A DNA stretch of 64,000 bases from Apiotrichum sp. Y4204 (GCA_025531455.1 JAMYHL010000005.1:1259872-1323871); one strand, 5' to 3'. Positions 21,608-34,920 are shown, counted from the first letter of the stretch. Made by a program: numbers and translations. Notes: generated from the sequence alone by a model not told the origin.

Positions 21608-24600
21608 ATGTCGGCGGTGGACAAGGTCGGCGCGTGGTCCGGCCGCGGCGCCGCGACAGCGGACGCGTACGACTCTGACTCTGGCTCTGTGGGGTCCGGG
21701 GAGGGGTCGGGGTCGAGCGCCGCGTCTGTCGTGAGCGACATTCCGCCGAAACAGAAAACCCAGAACACGAAAACAATAGACTTGGAGAGCGACGACGAGA
21801 ACGAGGCGGACGAGGCGGGGACACCGGACGCGAACGGCGCGCTCCGCGAGGCCGAGATTGACTGGGAGGTTGTGCTTCCCAAGATCCGGCCCGCGCTCAT
21901 GGACCGCAGCCGGAAACGGAGAGAGGTGTTTGCGCAGCGCTTTCTCTATGTCGAGGATGACGGTGAGTGTAGGACGGAGCTCGAGGTTGGGGAGCAGCAG
22001 GTCTCCAGACACCAACAGCTCGGTGTAACCCCCCGACTGATCACATGCTGATTACAGTCCCGACTGCGGCCCAGGTTCCGCCGCTGCTGATGCAGCTCCT
22101 CTCGTCGCTGCACGCCATGTCTGACCTTGCTGCTGTTGAACTCACCGTCGGGGTTCTGATGGAGCTCGTGAAGCGCGACGAGAAGACCGGTGCGGCAATG
22201 AAGCTCGGCGACAAGCTGGGAAAATGGGCCGGCGCCGAGGTCGAAAAGGCCGTGGCGTCCCCGAAATCGTGAGCTGCTCTCCTCCGTGATTAAGCTGACA
22301 GCAGCGCGACGCCGCTCGTGCTCCTCCCGCAGCTCATCCTCGTGCTCTCGCTCATGACGACGCTCTACGGCTCGCGCGGCGACAAGTTCCTCTCCTCTTC
22401 CGAGTTTTCCGCGCTTCTCTTCGCCCTCGCGTCCGTCACTGATGCCGTCGAGCTGCGCTGCTCCACAACCCCCGGACATCGCACCGAGCGTATCCGGCAC
22501 AAGATCAACGTTCGCGTGTGGCGTGTCCTCCGGCTGCTCAAGGACCACATCCCCGCGATTGTCAAGCTGCTGGCTACCAAGACGCCTGTTCCCGTCCGCG
22601 CGGCCGTACTCATCGGCCACACTGTCGGCGTCGCGCTCCGCATCCGCGTGCCAAAGGGCAAGACTGAGGGCCGCGCGCTCATCGACGAGGTCAAGGTGTG
22701 TCACTACTTCGGATCCGAAAAGACCCGGATCCGAGAATGCTGGACCCCCAAACCATGGACTGACATTTGCAGGACGTGATCACGGAATACTACGCGACTG
22801 CTATTATCGGCTCAAAGGTCGCCCTGCCGGCCTACGTCCCGCACGCGCTGCACGAGTTCACCGCCAACTTTGTCACCCAGGACGTGCTCACAACCAAGCT
22901 CCTTCCCAGCGCGGAGCGCATGCTCCTCCGCTCCCCGGAGGTTGCTCTTCCACGTGAGTAGTAATGGTCTAATGTCACTGATGACAGTCACCGCCGAGCT
23001 CCTCGACTCGTGTGATGTCGACATCTCGTCCATCGTCCCCGCCAAGCTTGTCCCGCAGATCATCTCTGCGTCCAAGTCGTCCAACGCCGACACGCGCGCC
23101 AAGTCGGTCACCCTTGCGCTAGCCGTCATCCGCCGGACATCGAACCCCGAGAGCCTCGCAAAGCTCGCAACCGAGCTCCTCGCCCTCCCGAAATCGGGCA
23201 AGAGCGCCAGCGCCGAGCAGCGCGTAGCGCTCTACAACATGGTCGCCGCCATTCCGAAGGACGCCGCAGCCAAGGTCGTCGTCGACACCCTTCCCCCACT
23301 CATTGCCAAGGAGGCGAACGAGCACGCTCTCAATGCTCTGGCCGTCGCGCTCGGTCACCACCTTCAGGCTTCGCTCGTTGCTGACGCCCCAATCGCAGCC
23401 GCGTCCGCTACCGCCCTCGCAAAGGAACTCATCTCCGCCAAGCTCCCCGCCCGCCGTGCCGTGTCCAGCGCCATCGGTAACGCCGTCTGGGCCGTGAGCC
23501 AGGAGGGCAAGCTCTCCGCCGAGGGAGAGAAGCTCGTCGGATCCCTTGTTGCCGGCCTCGACACCAACCTCAAGACAGCGTCAGCCAACCCGCCTGCCAA
23601 CGCTGCGGGATTCCTGGAGGGCTACGTTGCGGTTGCCCTCGCCCTTGGCCCTCTCAAGGACGTCTCTGCCGCTGCCAAGCTCCTCAACAGCGCCAACCTC
23701 CAGGGCGTCCTCACCGTCACTCCCAAGCCGTCGTTCATCCTCAATCCGATGGCATACGGCAAGCTCACCGTCCAGGAGGACGAGCTCTGGCTGCTGCGTG
23801 CCGCCCGGGTGCTTGTGGAGCGCAACAAGGGCCTCGACGATGATGCTGTCCGGGTTGCCCTCGGTCGCGTGTTCATCCACCTCGCCTTCGAGTCCAAGCA
23901 CGCCGCCATCCGCCGCGACACGTACTCGACCATCACTGAGCTCGCGAACCAGTTCCCGAAGCTCACCGCGCAGATCATCCGTGAGGCACTCAAGTCGTGG
24001 CTCGGCAGCCAGGACGAGCAGCGCGCCGCCGCCCGTGCCCGGCGCCAACCTGGAGAAGACGACGATGCCGCACCGTCCCGCTCGCGTGAGATCGGGCGTC
24101 TCCTGATGGCGACCCTCCACCGTGGCGAGAGCGCAGACAAGATGGTGCTCGAGGACATTGCGGCTGACATTCTTATCATTGCGCACCACCCCGAGATGGG
24201 CGAGGAGTCGCAGGTATCGTGGATCACGCTTGTGCAGCACCTCGGCCTCGACCCAGCCAACGTCGTGTCCGTGAAGCGCAAGGAGATCCTCGCGAACATC
24301 TGGGAGGCCGCCGCCGCTCCTCCCGAGGATGCACGCTTCGCCGAGGCAGCGTACCGCTCCATCGCGACGCTGGCGTTCATTGACCCAGTCGAGTTTGTGA
24401 GCGACGTGCTCGCCAAGGCCGAAGAGGACCTCTCGCCCGAGAGCCTCGACTTTATCGGCCTTGAGGAACGCGGTATCTGGGCTTCTCCCGAGGATAAGCT
24501 CTACGTCGACGTGCTCTCGACCAAGAAGCCCGAGGTCGAGAACAAGAACCGCAAAAACTATGCGGACGAAAAGTGGGAGCAGGAGGTGCGCGAGGAGCTG

Positions 24601-27600
24601 GCCAAGAAGAAGGCCACGACCGTCGCCAAGAACCTCTCCAAGGAGCAGAAGGCGCTTGTTGCCGCGCAGATGGCCAAGGAGGCGGATGTTCGCAAGCGCA
24701 TTGCCCTCGTGCAGGCGCATCTCCGCCGCGGCCTCGAGCTCGTCGCTGCCCTCGCCGACTCGCGCGTCACCGCCGTCGAGAACAAGGTCGGAACCCTCTG
24801 CACCCTCCTTATCAAGAGCGTATTTGGCCCTGGCGCCTTCCTCGTTGACGACCGTGCATTCGAGGTGTTCATCAAGCTCAGCAGCCTCGCGTCCGAGCGT
24901 CTTGGCGAGTATCGCCGCCTCGCCGCCGCCTCTCTGCTTCTGAGCTACAATGCGCCGTTCGTCCCTGACGACTACCGCGGTGAGGAGGTTTGCGACCTCA
25001 CGACGCGTATCCTCCACGAGATCAACTTTGTGGCTGCGTCGTCGCCCCTCGACCCGGCATCTTACACGCTCGTCAGCATGCTGATGAGCCGCATCGTCGC
25101 CCTCGGCGGCGTCGGCACGGAGTCGATCCAGAGCGAGCAGGCGCAGGAACAGTTCACCCTCGTGATCGCCATCATGGGCGCGTGTGTTGGAGAGTTCCAG
25201 AACGACAACTACCCCCGTCTCCAGACCATCCGCGACCTTATCCAGATCATCGGTACCAACGCGCGTCTTGCAAAGGACGGCTCTGCCGCTCTCGCGGATC
25301 TCGGCAACGCCATCCGTGATGTCGCGACTCTGGACGAGATCAACGCCCTCATCAGCGGCACGCTCTCGGCCGAGTCGAACGTCCGTAACTCGGTCCTCCA
25401 GGCTCTCCAGCCTGTGGATATCACCGACCTCAACTACTCGGAGGAGCTGTTTATTGCTACCCACGATGCCGACGCGCAGAATGCCGCCCTCGCGGAGCAC
25501 GTCTGGGAGGACAACGGTCTCGATGTCCCCGAGACGTACCTCGACACTCTCGCCGGTTACCTCACGCACTCGTCTGCGGCTGTCCGTGTCGGCACTACCG
25601 CCGCGCTGATTGACGCCGCCGAGCAGTTCCCGTCGCAGATTGAGCCCACCATCACCCGCCTCCAGGACATGTACATCGACAAGGCGCAACTCCTGCAGCC
25701 CGAGTTTGACCGCTTCGGCATGGTCATTCCCGAAACTGTCGATCGACCTGACCCGTGGGAGTCGCGCGTCGCGATTGCGTCGACGCTCGAAAAGCTCGCC
25801 CCGCTTATTCCCGACACGCTCGTCAACCCCGTCCTCGAATTCCTCATCAAGCGCGAGGCCCTCGGCGACAGGCACGAGGAGGTGCGTCGCACGATGCTCA
25901 ACGCCGCGATTGCGATCGTCGAAGTGCACGGCAGCAAGGACATTTCCGGCCTCATGGCCATGTTTGAGGGCCACCTCGCTGCCGCGTCCACGTCGCAGAG
26001 CAGCGACTACATCAAGGAGGCGACGGTTATTCTCTTTGGCCGCCTCGCAGCGCACCTCGAGACCTCGGACGCGCGCGTCCCCAAGGTCGTCGACCGTCTG
26101 GTGGATGCGCTCAACACCCCGTCGGAGCTCGTCCAGTCTGCCGTTGCCGACTGTCTCCCGGCGCTCGTGTCCGGCATGGATGACGAGGTGGAGTATCTTG
26201 TCGACCGCCTCTTCTCGACTCTCACTACTGGCAAGTCGTATGCCGCCCGCCGTGGTGCCGCCTACGGTCTTGCCGGTGTCGTCAAGGGCCGTGGTCTGCG
26301 CTCGCTGAAGGAGTACGACCTTATGGACAAGCTCACGGAGGCTGCCGAGGACAAGGGCTCGTTTGAGGGCCGTGAGGGCGCGTGTCTCGCGTTTGAGACT
26401 CTGACTGCCACTCTTGGCCGTGTGTTTGAGCCGTACATTGTGTCCATCATCCCTCTCATGCTTACCCTCTTTGGCGACACCAACACGTACGTCCGCGAGG
26501 CGACGCAGTACGCAGCCAAGGTCATCATGTCCAAGATCTCGGGTCACTGTGTCAAGCTCATCCTCCCTACGCTCCTCGGCGGTCTCGACGAGAAGCAGTG
26601 GCGCACGAAAAAGGGCTCAATCGAGCTCCTCGGTTCGATGGCGTTCTGTGCCCCGCGCCAGCTTTCGCTTTCGCTTCCGACCATCATCCCGCACCTCACC
26701 GGCGTCATCAACGACTCGCACGCGCAGGTCAAGTCGGCTGCAAACAAGAGTCTCAAGGGCTTCGGCGAGGTCCTTAACAACCCCGAGGTCAAGGCCATCC
26801 AGGGCAAGCTCATGAAGGCGCTTGCCGACCCGACCGCGAACATCAACAGCGCGCTTTCGGCCCTCCTCAAGACCACATTCGAGCACTACCTCGATGCGCC
26901 GTCGCTTGCGCTCGTCATGCCCATCATCGACCGCGGCCTCCGCCAGCGCTCGTCCGAGACGAAGCGCAAGTCGGTCCAGATCGTCGGCAACATGGCGTCG
27001 CTTACCGAGGTTCGCGACCTCGTCCCGTACCTCAACGAGCTCATGCCTCTTGTACATGAGGTCCTCGTCGACCCTGTTCCCGAGGCGCGTGCCACCGCCG
27101 CCAAGTCGCTCGGTACTCTTGTCGAGCGTCTCGGTGAGGTCAACTTCCCTGACCTTGTCAACCAGCTGCTCCAGACCCTGCGCTCCGACACCTCTGGTGT
27201 CGACCGCCAGGGTGCCGCCCAGGGTCTCTCGGAGGTGCTCTCCGGCCTCGGCATGGAACGCCTCGAGGGCCTCCTTCCCGATGTCATTGCCAGCACGGCC
27301 AGCCCCCGCCCGTACGTCCGCGAGGGCTTTATCTCGCTGCTCATCTACCTCCCCGCGACGTTTGGCCACCGCTTCGCGCCGCATCTCGCGCGCATCATTC
27401 CGCCGATCCTCAATGGTCTCGCCGACGACTCGGAATTCGTCCGCGAGGCGTCCATGCGCGCAGGCAAGATGATCATCGCCAATTACAGCTCCAAGGCCAT
27501 CGAGCTGCTGCTCCCCGAGCTCGAGAAGGGCATGCTCGACTCGTCGTGGCGTATCCGCCAGTCGTCCATCTCGCTTACCGGCGAGCTCCTCTACCGCGTC

Positions 27601-29773
27601 ACTGGTATCAGCGGCAAGGTCGAGCTCGAGGAGGACGAGAGCGCCGGCCGCGGTGCCGACAACGCGCGCAAGGCGCTTCTCGAGGCGCTCGGTGCGGACC
27701 GCCGCGACCGCGTCCTTGCGACGCTGTACATTGTCCGCCAGGACGCCGTGTCCACCGTCCGCCAGTCGTCGATCCACATCTGGAAGGCGCTTGTTCAGAG
27801 TAAGTCCACGGGATGGAGATCAACTGCTGACACTCCAGACACGCCGCGCACCACGCGCGAGATTCTCCCTGTGCTCATGCAGCTCCTCGTCGAGCTCCTC
27901 GGCTCAACGCACATGGACCAGCAGCAGGTGAGTGGAGACGCCGGATTATCACTGACCCCAGACTGCGTCGCGCACTGTCGGCGAGCTGTGCCGCAAGAAC
28001 GGCGAGCGTATCGTCGGCGAGATTGTGCCAATCCTCGGCAACGCCATCAACTCGAACGACGCCCGCACCAAGGAGGGCGCGTGTCTCGCGTTCTCAGACG
28101 TCATGGAGGCTGCCTCCAAGGATGCGATCGAAAACCACGAGGAGGTCATCATCTCCTCTGTCCGTGGCGCCCTCGTCGACCCGTCGGCCGACGTGCGTGC
28201 CGCCGCGGCCCGCACGTTCGACTCGATGCAGCACTACATGGGCAACAAGGCTATCGACCAGACGATCCCGACCCTGCTCGAGGCGATGCGCGAGCCGGGC
28301 GAGAGCTCCGAGACGGCCCTCCAGGCACTGCGCGAGGTCATGAACGTCCGCGCCAACAGTGTCTTCCCCGCGCTCCTCCCGCAGCTCACCAAGCAGCCGA
28401 TCACGGCGTTCAACGCGCGTGCCATCGGCTCGCTCGTGCGCGTCGCTGGCTCGGCCCTCAACCGCCGCATCGACACGCTCCTCACTGCGCTGGTCACCAC
28501 GCTGGAGAAGAAGCCCGCCGAGGACGTCGAGGAGTCGATCAACGAGGCTATCGAGGCGCTCTGCGCCTCCGTCGAGGACTCGGACGGCGTGCACCTCCTT
28601 GAGATGCTGCTCATTGGCTGGGCAAAGGATGTCAACTCTGTGCGCCGCATCACGGCGTGCAACGTCTTTAGCACGCTCTGCCAGGTCAGCGAGGCGGACA
28701 CGGAGGAGTACCGCGTCGACTGGGTGCGTATCCTCGTGTCGCTGTTCGACGACCCCGTCGAGGAGGTTGTCACTGCCGCATGGCAGGCGCTCGACCACTT
28801 TGTCAAGACTGTGGACAAGGACGATCTCCAGGATCTGGTGGTTCCCCTCCGCCGTGCCATCGAGGGCACTGGCGCCCCGGGGCGGACAGTCCCTGGTTTC
28901 TCGCTCCCGAAGGGCGCCCAGTCGGTTGTTCCTATCCTGCTGGCGGGTATCCTCTCCGGAACGCAGGAGCAGCGCGAGCAGGCCGCGCTGGGTATCGCCG
29001 ACCTCGTTCAGCGTACCTCCGAGACGGCCATCAAGCCGTACATTATCCAGCTTACTGGTCCCCTTATCCGTGTCATCTCTGGCCAGTCCATCTCGCCGCA
29101 GATCAAGGGTGCCATTCTCTTCACTCTCACTGTGCTCCTCGAGCAGGTCCCCCAGCTCGTGCGCCCCTTCCACCCGCAGCTTACGCGCACGTTTGTCAAG
29201 AGCGCATCAGACCCCGCCGCGCTCTCGGTGCGCAACCGCGCAGCAGCCGGTCTCGGCGAGTTGATGAAGCACCAGCCGCGTGTCGACCCGCTCATCACCG
29301 AGCTGATCGGCGGCGTCCGCAGCGCAGAAAAGGACATTGCCCCGTCAGTGCTCAACGCCCTTGCGGCGGTGTGCTCCTCGGCAGGGAAGAACATTGGTGC
29401 GGCCGCCAAGACGTCCGTTATCGAGCTGGTCGAGGAGGCGTTCATGGGCGGACACACCGAGACGTACAACACGGCGATTGGCGCCGTGCTCGCCGGATTG
29501 GCAAAGCACGATGCCGAGACAATCCAGCCAGTGGTGGACACGTTCCTCGCGGCGCCCACACCGCCCGCGTCGCTCGTAAGTGTGTGTATCCTCGCGATCC
29601 TCGACGGCGCCCCCGACACGTTTGCGACGCTCGGCGCGAGCGAGGACATTGTGCGTAAAGTCCAGGCATCGGTCGGCAGCGATGTGGCGGCGATTGCGCG
29701 CCCGGCCCGCGAGGCGCGCGAGCTCCTCCGCCAGCTGCCGGCGTATGGCGACGTGCAGGGGATGCTAAGGTAG
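21608..29773 (+). CDS. GCN1: GCN1 translational activator (GCN2 kinase co-activator, HEAT repeats)
   Basis: Seven exons (21608-21962, 22058-22268, 22305-22695, 22773-22953, 22988-27799, 27839-27927, 27962-29773) sum to 7,851 nt, or 2,616 residues, close to the usual GCN1 length of about 2,670. The protein is an almost continuous array of alpha-helical HEAT repeats. The region around 26040-27560 (for example GAAYGLAGVVKGRG, then CLAFETLTATLGRVFEPYI) corresponds to the eEF3-like section, and the later repeats to the GCN2-binding region. GCN1 sits on collided or stalled ribosomes and passes uncharged-tRNA stress to GCN2, which phosphorylates eIF2alpha. The start at MSAVDKVGAW is the first Met followed by plausible coding sequence; the frame is open further upstream, so an earlier start cannot be excluded. 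Long antisense frames here are codon-bias artefacts. Confidence 0.95.
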
Positions 29774-30449
29774 ATAGTAGAGTTATGCATTCGATCTGGG
29801 CTAGGACAGAGTGAAGTGGAGAGGGGAGCTGGGCGGGGCGGCGTTGGACTGCTGTCTTCGAGGCTCAGATTAGATTGAAATGAAGCTTGTCTATTTCTTG
29901 GTATCAACTGATTAATCCAACTGCTGTTACCGTTGGGACCTTGACCCCAGTCTTGGACGTTCAGACTTTGATATCACGTAGCTACTGGCACCAAATCCTT
30001 GCCCGTGGAAAGATAGTGGAGCTGGACGATCTGACGGGGATACATTTCCGAGTACATCAGTCGTGCAGAGGGTTGTGGCCGTTATGGATGCTGTCGGCAG
30101 GTCCAATCCGTCATATCCCATAAAGTATGTTCCACCGGCGGCCATTCGCGGCAAGATTGCAAGCCCTCGCAAATCCGCGGTCCGCAATATGAATCCATCA
30201 CGCTACACGGGCACTACACTACGGCTGGCTGCGCCAGCAGAGAGAACGGACAGGGAAAAGTGGGGCATTACTGGGTGAGGTGTGATACTAGAACGCGGCG
30301 TGTCGGGGTATGAACAGGACAGGACAAGACTGCTAAAGCGGACAGGACACTATGGTGTACGGTGTATGTATATCTGTGGCCGGGGTATGGCGGTGAGAGG
30401 GAGGGGGGTATATCGCGCGCGGCATCGAGCTGCGGCCGTGTCCCACGCT
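29774..30449. other. Convergent intergenic region (GCN1 / Pal1 3' ends)
   Basis: About 680 bases between two converging genes. AT content is higher in 29870-30130 than in the coding DNA. Around 30310-30350 short GGACAGGACA words repeat. No coding frame or RNA gene was recognised. Confidence 0.5.
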
Positions 30450-33324
30450 CTATGCCTTGACGACCCGGTCCTTGATCTTCTTGACGACGCTCGTCTTGCG
30501 CTTCATCTGCGTGGGCGGCAGCTCGTCGTGCCCCGGCTGGCTGCCACGGCGGTGGCGCACAAGGTCGTCAAAGTCGGGCATGACGGGTCCGACGGGGTGG
30601 CGAAGCGACGGCCGGCGGAACATGCCGCCCTCGTTCGAAGGCTGCGGCTCGGGCGCGAGCTCCTCGGCGTAGTCCTGCGTCCGGACGGCGGGCAGCTCCT
30701 TGTTCGTCGGCGAGTCCTTCTTCGGCGTCGTGTTGAAGTTCATGTAACCCGGCGAGGTGGGCATGTTGGTCGGTGAGCTCGGGCCCGCGTTCAAGCCCGG
30801 CGACACCGCTGCGGATCCAGGCGCCGAACCGCCAGTGCGCGGCGAGCGGGTCCCAAGCCGCAACGTCTCGGTCGGTGGCATGGGCGGGTATTCGCCCCTC
30901 GGAGAGTACTTTCCTGGTGATCCGGAACGCTTGTCCGAACCGTCACCGCGCTGGTTGGCGTCAGCCCACTGCAAGTCGACGTGGGCAGCCCGCCAGGGCC
31001 AGCCTCGTAGTCTGTGCTTTTGCCCGTGCTCGTCATGTCCGTGTCCGTGTCCGATCTGTCCTGGTCGTGGCCGAGGCCGTACCAAATGTCACGGTGGGTG
31101 CCCAGCCCTGTTGTATCCAGCCTCATTCCCATATCTTTTCTACCCCATCCCCTTTCTTCTTCCTACGGCTTCTTGGGTGGCAGGGGAGGAGGTTCGGCGC
31201 CGAGCGGGAACCCGACACTGGGCCCACCCGTTATAGCTGCGTCGAGAGACCCCGTCGCGCGGCGACCGTTTCGTGCTGCAGCTGGGGCAGTTTCCGCACT
31301 CGCACCTGGCACCATCACCTCTTCTTCCGCTTCCTCCAGGACTGGCGCGTCGAGCCAGCCCGGGCTCACAGGCGGCATGGGACGCCTGGCGTCGACGGCG
31401 GACATGGACACGGACCGTTCATGCTTCGGCTCCTCAGACTTTTGACGCACCATGGATTTGAGTTTCTGCATCAAGCTCTTGGTGCGCTTGACGCCGCCGC
31501 CGGGGCGCTGCAGCCGGCCCTCGTCGGGTGTCGGCGGGAGGACGGCCTCGTCTGGTGTCGTGGGCTTGCCACCGAGACCCAGCCGGAGACCTGGCGACCG
31601 CGGACCGCGGGTGAAGTCAAAGTGGTCCTGAACTGCAAGGTCAGCACAGGCACCGCCCATGTGATGCGCACTGTCCATTGTCTCATTGCGTGGGGACGAG
31701 CCAAAGTCCTCAAACGGTTCGGCTGACGTGTTAGTTGGAAGTTGGGCGTTTTTGTGTGGTTACTTACGGGTGTCAATACCCCAGGCAGCCTGGAGCGCGC
31801 GGTGCTTGTCCTCACGTGCACGCCTCCGGTGAGCCTCCTCGTCATCGGGGTCCTCCTCAAGGGCGGCATCCTCGGGGAAGTAGCCTCCAGTCGCCGGCAT
31901 GCTCGTCGAGTACTGCCCACTGAGGCCGCCGGACGTGCGGCGGTGGGAGCCAATGGCGCGTGCTGCCGAGGCAGAACCGCGGCGTACCTCTGTCTTTTCG
32001 CCAGCCAATTGGGCGACAGCGGGGCCCGTGCGAGTACCAGTACCAGGCGTGGAGGGCGAGCCGGCACGGAATGCCTGCATGGGCGCCTTGGTGCTGTTGA
32101 GGTTGCGTGACGGCGCGGCGGCATCATATGGGCCGGAGCTGGGGTTAGAGGTATATAATGAGGATCGAGGACGCAGGAAGACTCACTGGTGCCACACTGG
32201 GAATGTCAGCAAACGTGTCACACAGTGGCTCTCTGATGCACTCACTAGCACTGCCAAGACCGGTTGGGTCCCAGGTGTCAATCACGTCGGCGTGGCGGCT
32301 GCCCAGCTTGTCGATCGACTCCTTTGTCTGGCCCTGTGCGAGTTGCCGACGCTCGCGGCGCTCGCGACGGGCCTTGTCCTTGGACTCGCGACTGTCTGAC
32401 GGGCGGCGGGTAGACGTCTTGCCCTCATCGACAGTGAGGAGGTTTGGGGGAGCGCTGCGGATTCGGTAGTGGCGGACATTCATTGCGAAGAGGGTAGTGT
32501 CAGCATGTGGGGAAGCAGAAGCGGGATAGAAGGGAAGGAAAGTAACAAGGGAAGAAGAAGCGGGCATTGTGGTTGTCTGGGGCACAAGTATTCGAGCAAG
32601 TACTGCCAGCAGGGTCCAGTGGCGATGGCAAGACCCAGCGCGACGATGGCAACAGTCGCCCATAAGCCTGGGGCGACCGTGCTCTGCGCTTGGGGCCTGT
32701 TTCTCCCTGTTGCACCCCCGGTTGGGGGCTGCCGGCGCCACCATTCTGGCCAAGTAGATGACAAGGGGCTGGATTCGGGTCATGAAAACTGCATTCTGCG
32801 GTCTGTTGCCGTTCCGGAGCATGTAGACCTGTTTACCTCCAACACGAGTGTCGGGAGTAGAGAGCACACTGCACATTCCAGGATCGTGGAGTTTCGATCT
32901 CCGCGGATGCTCGTGACGGCATGGCACAACACGCATGATGCAGGGCGCAGATGACAATCTGGTGACAGATCGTGGAGCGTTGCCTGCGGAGTGTTGGGAC
33001 GGAGAGAGCTGTGTAGCAGACCGCGACGTAGAACGCGACGCACAACACTCGGCTTCTCTTCGGACCAGTCTCCAACGCGACATGTAGAGGCAGCTGGGCA
33101 CTCTCTATGCCCATTTCTTTCCCGCCCCGACTCTATACTCACTGCTTGCCGTCGACCCTGCTGTTCGCCTCGTCAAAGGGGTTCTCGACGCGCGGCTTGC
33201 GCGAGCGCTGAATCTCGTCGTTGTGCGTACTGGACGGCACGGGCTGGGACGTGCCGTTCTTGTTGATGTGGACGACGTCGCGGACTGCGTTCGCGAGGTC
33301 CTGGTTCACGTCGGGCCGCGCCAT
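30450..33324 (-). CDS. Pal1-family cell-morphology / endocytosis protein
   Basis: Six exons in transcript order (33143-33324, 32246-32454, 32187-32196, 31768-32138, 31167-31722, 30450-31011) sum to 1,890 nt, or 629 residues. The Pal1 core is recovered only when a 10-nt exon is included: RHADVIDTWDPTGLGSA, then MWHHSGPYDAAAPSRN (about residues 110-146), matching the family signature. Near the N-terminus an NPF tripeptide (VENPFDEAN, residues 48-50) fits binding of EH-domain endocytic proteins. Later segments have a basic amphipathic stretch (RTKSLMQKLKSMVRQ), a Pro-rich SH3-type ligand (PPPLPPKKP), and a basic C-terminus (KKIKDRVVKA). Fission-yeast Pal1 is a membrane-associated protein needed for cylindrical shape; budding-yeast Pal1 acts early at endocytic sites. 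Intron 1 is 688 nt. The acceptor at 31012 was chosen because it alone closes the frame. Confidence 0.85.
32187..32196 (-). other. 10-nt microexon of the Pal1-family gene
   Basis: Minus-strand sequence TGTGGCACCA lies between a 49-nt intron ending CATTCCCAG (32197-32245) and a 48-nt intron starting GTGAGTCTT (32139-32186). With the split codons on each side it supplies Met-Trp-His-His, part of the most conserved Pal1 signature. Without it, exon 2 (phase 1) and exon 4 cannot be joined in frame. Confidence 0.88.
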
Positions 33325-34004
33325 GGTGTGCGGGGAAGGTGAGGGTGTGGGTGGATGTAAGGTGGGTCGAGATTAGTATCGCGGTGCCGGGAGGCGACGC
33401 GTGGAGAGATGGAGATGGCGACGCGAGACACGATCCGGGGTGGATGGATGCGTGCGGGCAACACACGGGTGAGTGGAGCCAGCGCGTGTTGGCAGTTTCC
33501 CGGGGTTTGGATGGACCGTGACAGACACGATACGTGGGGCGGGGACGGGGAAGGTCTTGGTGGAGAAGGGTGTGCAGTTGGTTGGTGGAGATGAGATGCA
33601 CGCTGTTGTGAGTGGTAAATGGATGAGGCGGGGGCCGGTGGCGGGGGCGGCGGAGGGGCGGTGAGGGCAGACACGTGTGAGAGCGCGTGTGTGTGTTGAT
33701 GGGGAGTGGAGGGAGATGGGTGGTGATGAGAGGGAGATGGATGGCGAGCAGGAGGTTTGTCGCTGCGTTGGCCTGGTATGGGTTTGTGGTCGCGAGGTGG
33801 ATGGATGGACGGACGGGACGGGGGGTGCCCGTGTGGCTCGGGTGTGTGGCCCGTGTGGCCCGTGTGGTACAGTGGTACGGTGGGTGGTGTCACAAAAGGG
33901 ATCTGGCTGCGGCTGGTCCACTCAGGTGGGGGAAGGAGGGAAGACACGATGCCACGGTGGGGAAGGAGAGGGAAGGCAAAGGAAGGTGAGGAAGGTGGTT
34001 GTCA

Positions 34005-34036
<32 letters not shown>
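34005..34036 (+). repeat. Poly-G homopolymer, 32 bases
   Basis: An uninterrupted run of 32 G on the + strand inside a purine-rich tract (about 33930-34140). It can form G-quadruplex structures and is a likely site of length variation or sequencing error. It lies about 680 bases upstream of the Pal1 start codon. Confidence 0.9.
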
Positions 34037-34037
<1 letters not shown>

Positions 34038-34920
34038 AGGGAAAGGAAGGGGGAAGGGGGGAAGGAGAGGGGGGGAGGGAAGGCAAAAGGAGAAAAAGGG
34101 CGCAGCAGGTGTGAGACTGGGGCCGGGGAAGGGGGAAGATGCATGCAGTAGGCTGGCTGGCTGGACGGAGGACAGACAGTGTGGGGGGAAGAGGGGGCAG
34201 CACAACGAGCAAAGTAGTAGCACAGTAGTAGTGCGGGGAACAGAGGACGCGCATGAAGCCGGTCTACTCCGTCGCCGAAGTCTGCGCCGGGTGGTGAATT
34301 CTCTCTTCTAGCTCCTCTCTTGCTGCGCGTCGTGAGAAGGATGAAAATGCGTGACCAACAGACTGCTGAGCTGCTGCGCTACTGCTGCGCCGAGTGACAG
34401 GTGGGCCGAGCATGGGTACCTTTTGGCCTTTTTGGGTGGCCTGGGTGGCGTACTGGGTACTGGGTGGTGGAGGGGCTTATCTAGTTTGACCTGGGCTCCA
34501 AATCGAAGCTAATAGACCAAACTAGACTGATGGGGATCCCATTACTACTACTGAGATTTTTCTTCTGTGGCCCATTAGGAAATTATCACTTCGATCATCC
34601 ACTGTGGGTGCCCCATATTGGCATGGTTCCGAACCTGAGAGCCACCTTGATTCCCTGGACCAGACCCCTGTGTGCCCCTTTGAAAAAGGGCTAAATACTC
34701 CCGTCATTTATCAGTTTAGCAGATTTTCAGTGTCACAGTGTCCGTTCGCGCTGTGTTGCGTACATTGCCTGTGGTTCCTGTTAATTCTGTTGTATGGTGC
34801 CCAGATCGTGCCCAGATCGTGCCCATATCGTGATATCGTGGTGGTACGTGAGTGCTGAGCTGTTGTGATGCGCGATGCTCTGGCACTGGAGTCTGTACTT
34901 GTACTGCACAGACTGCACCC

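Noticed and set aside
23581..26547. 988-codon open frame antisense to GCN1
   Set aside because: GCN1 has strong GC3 codon bias, which removes stops from the opposite strand. The translation has no domain and the sense frame is clearly GCN1.
32145..33101. 318-codon minus frame covering Pal1 intron 1
   Set aside because: Only its last part (exon 2) is coding; the upstream part is low in coding character and lacks the conserved N-terminus supplied by the 33143-33324 exon.
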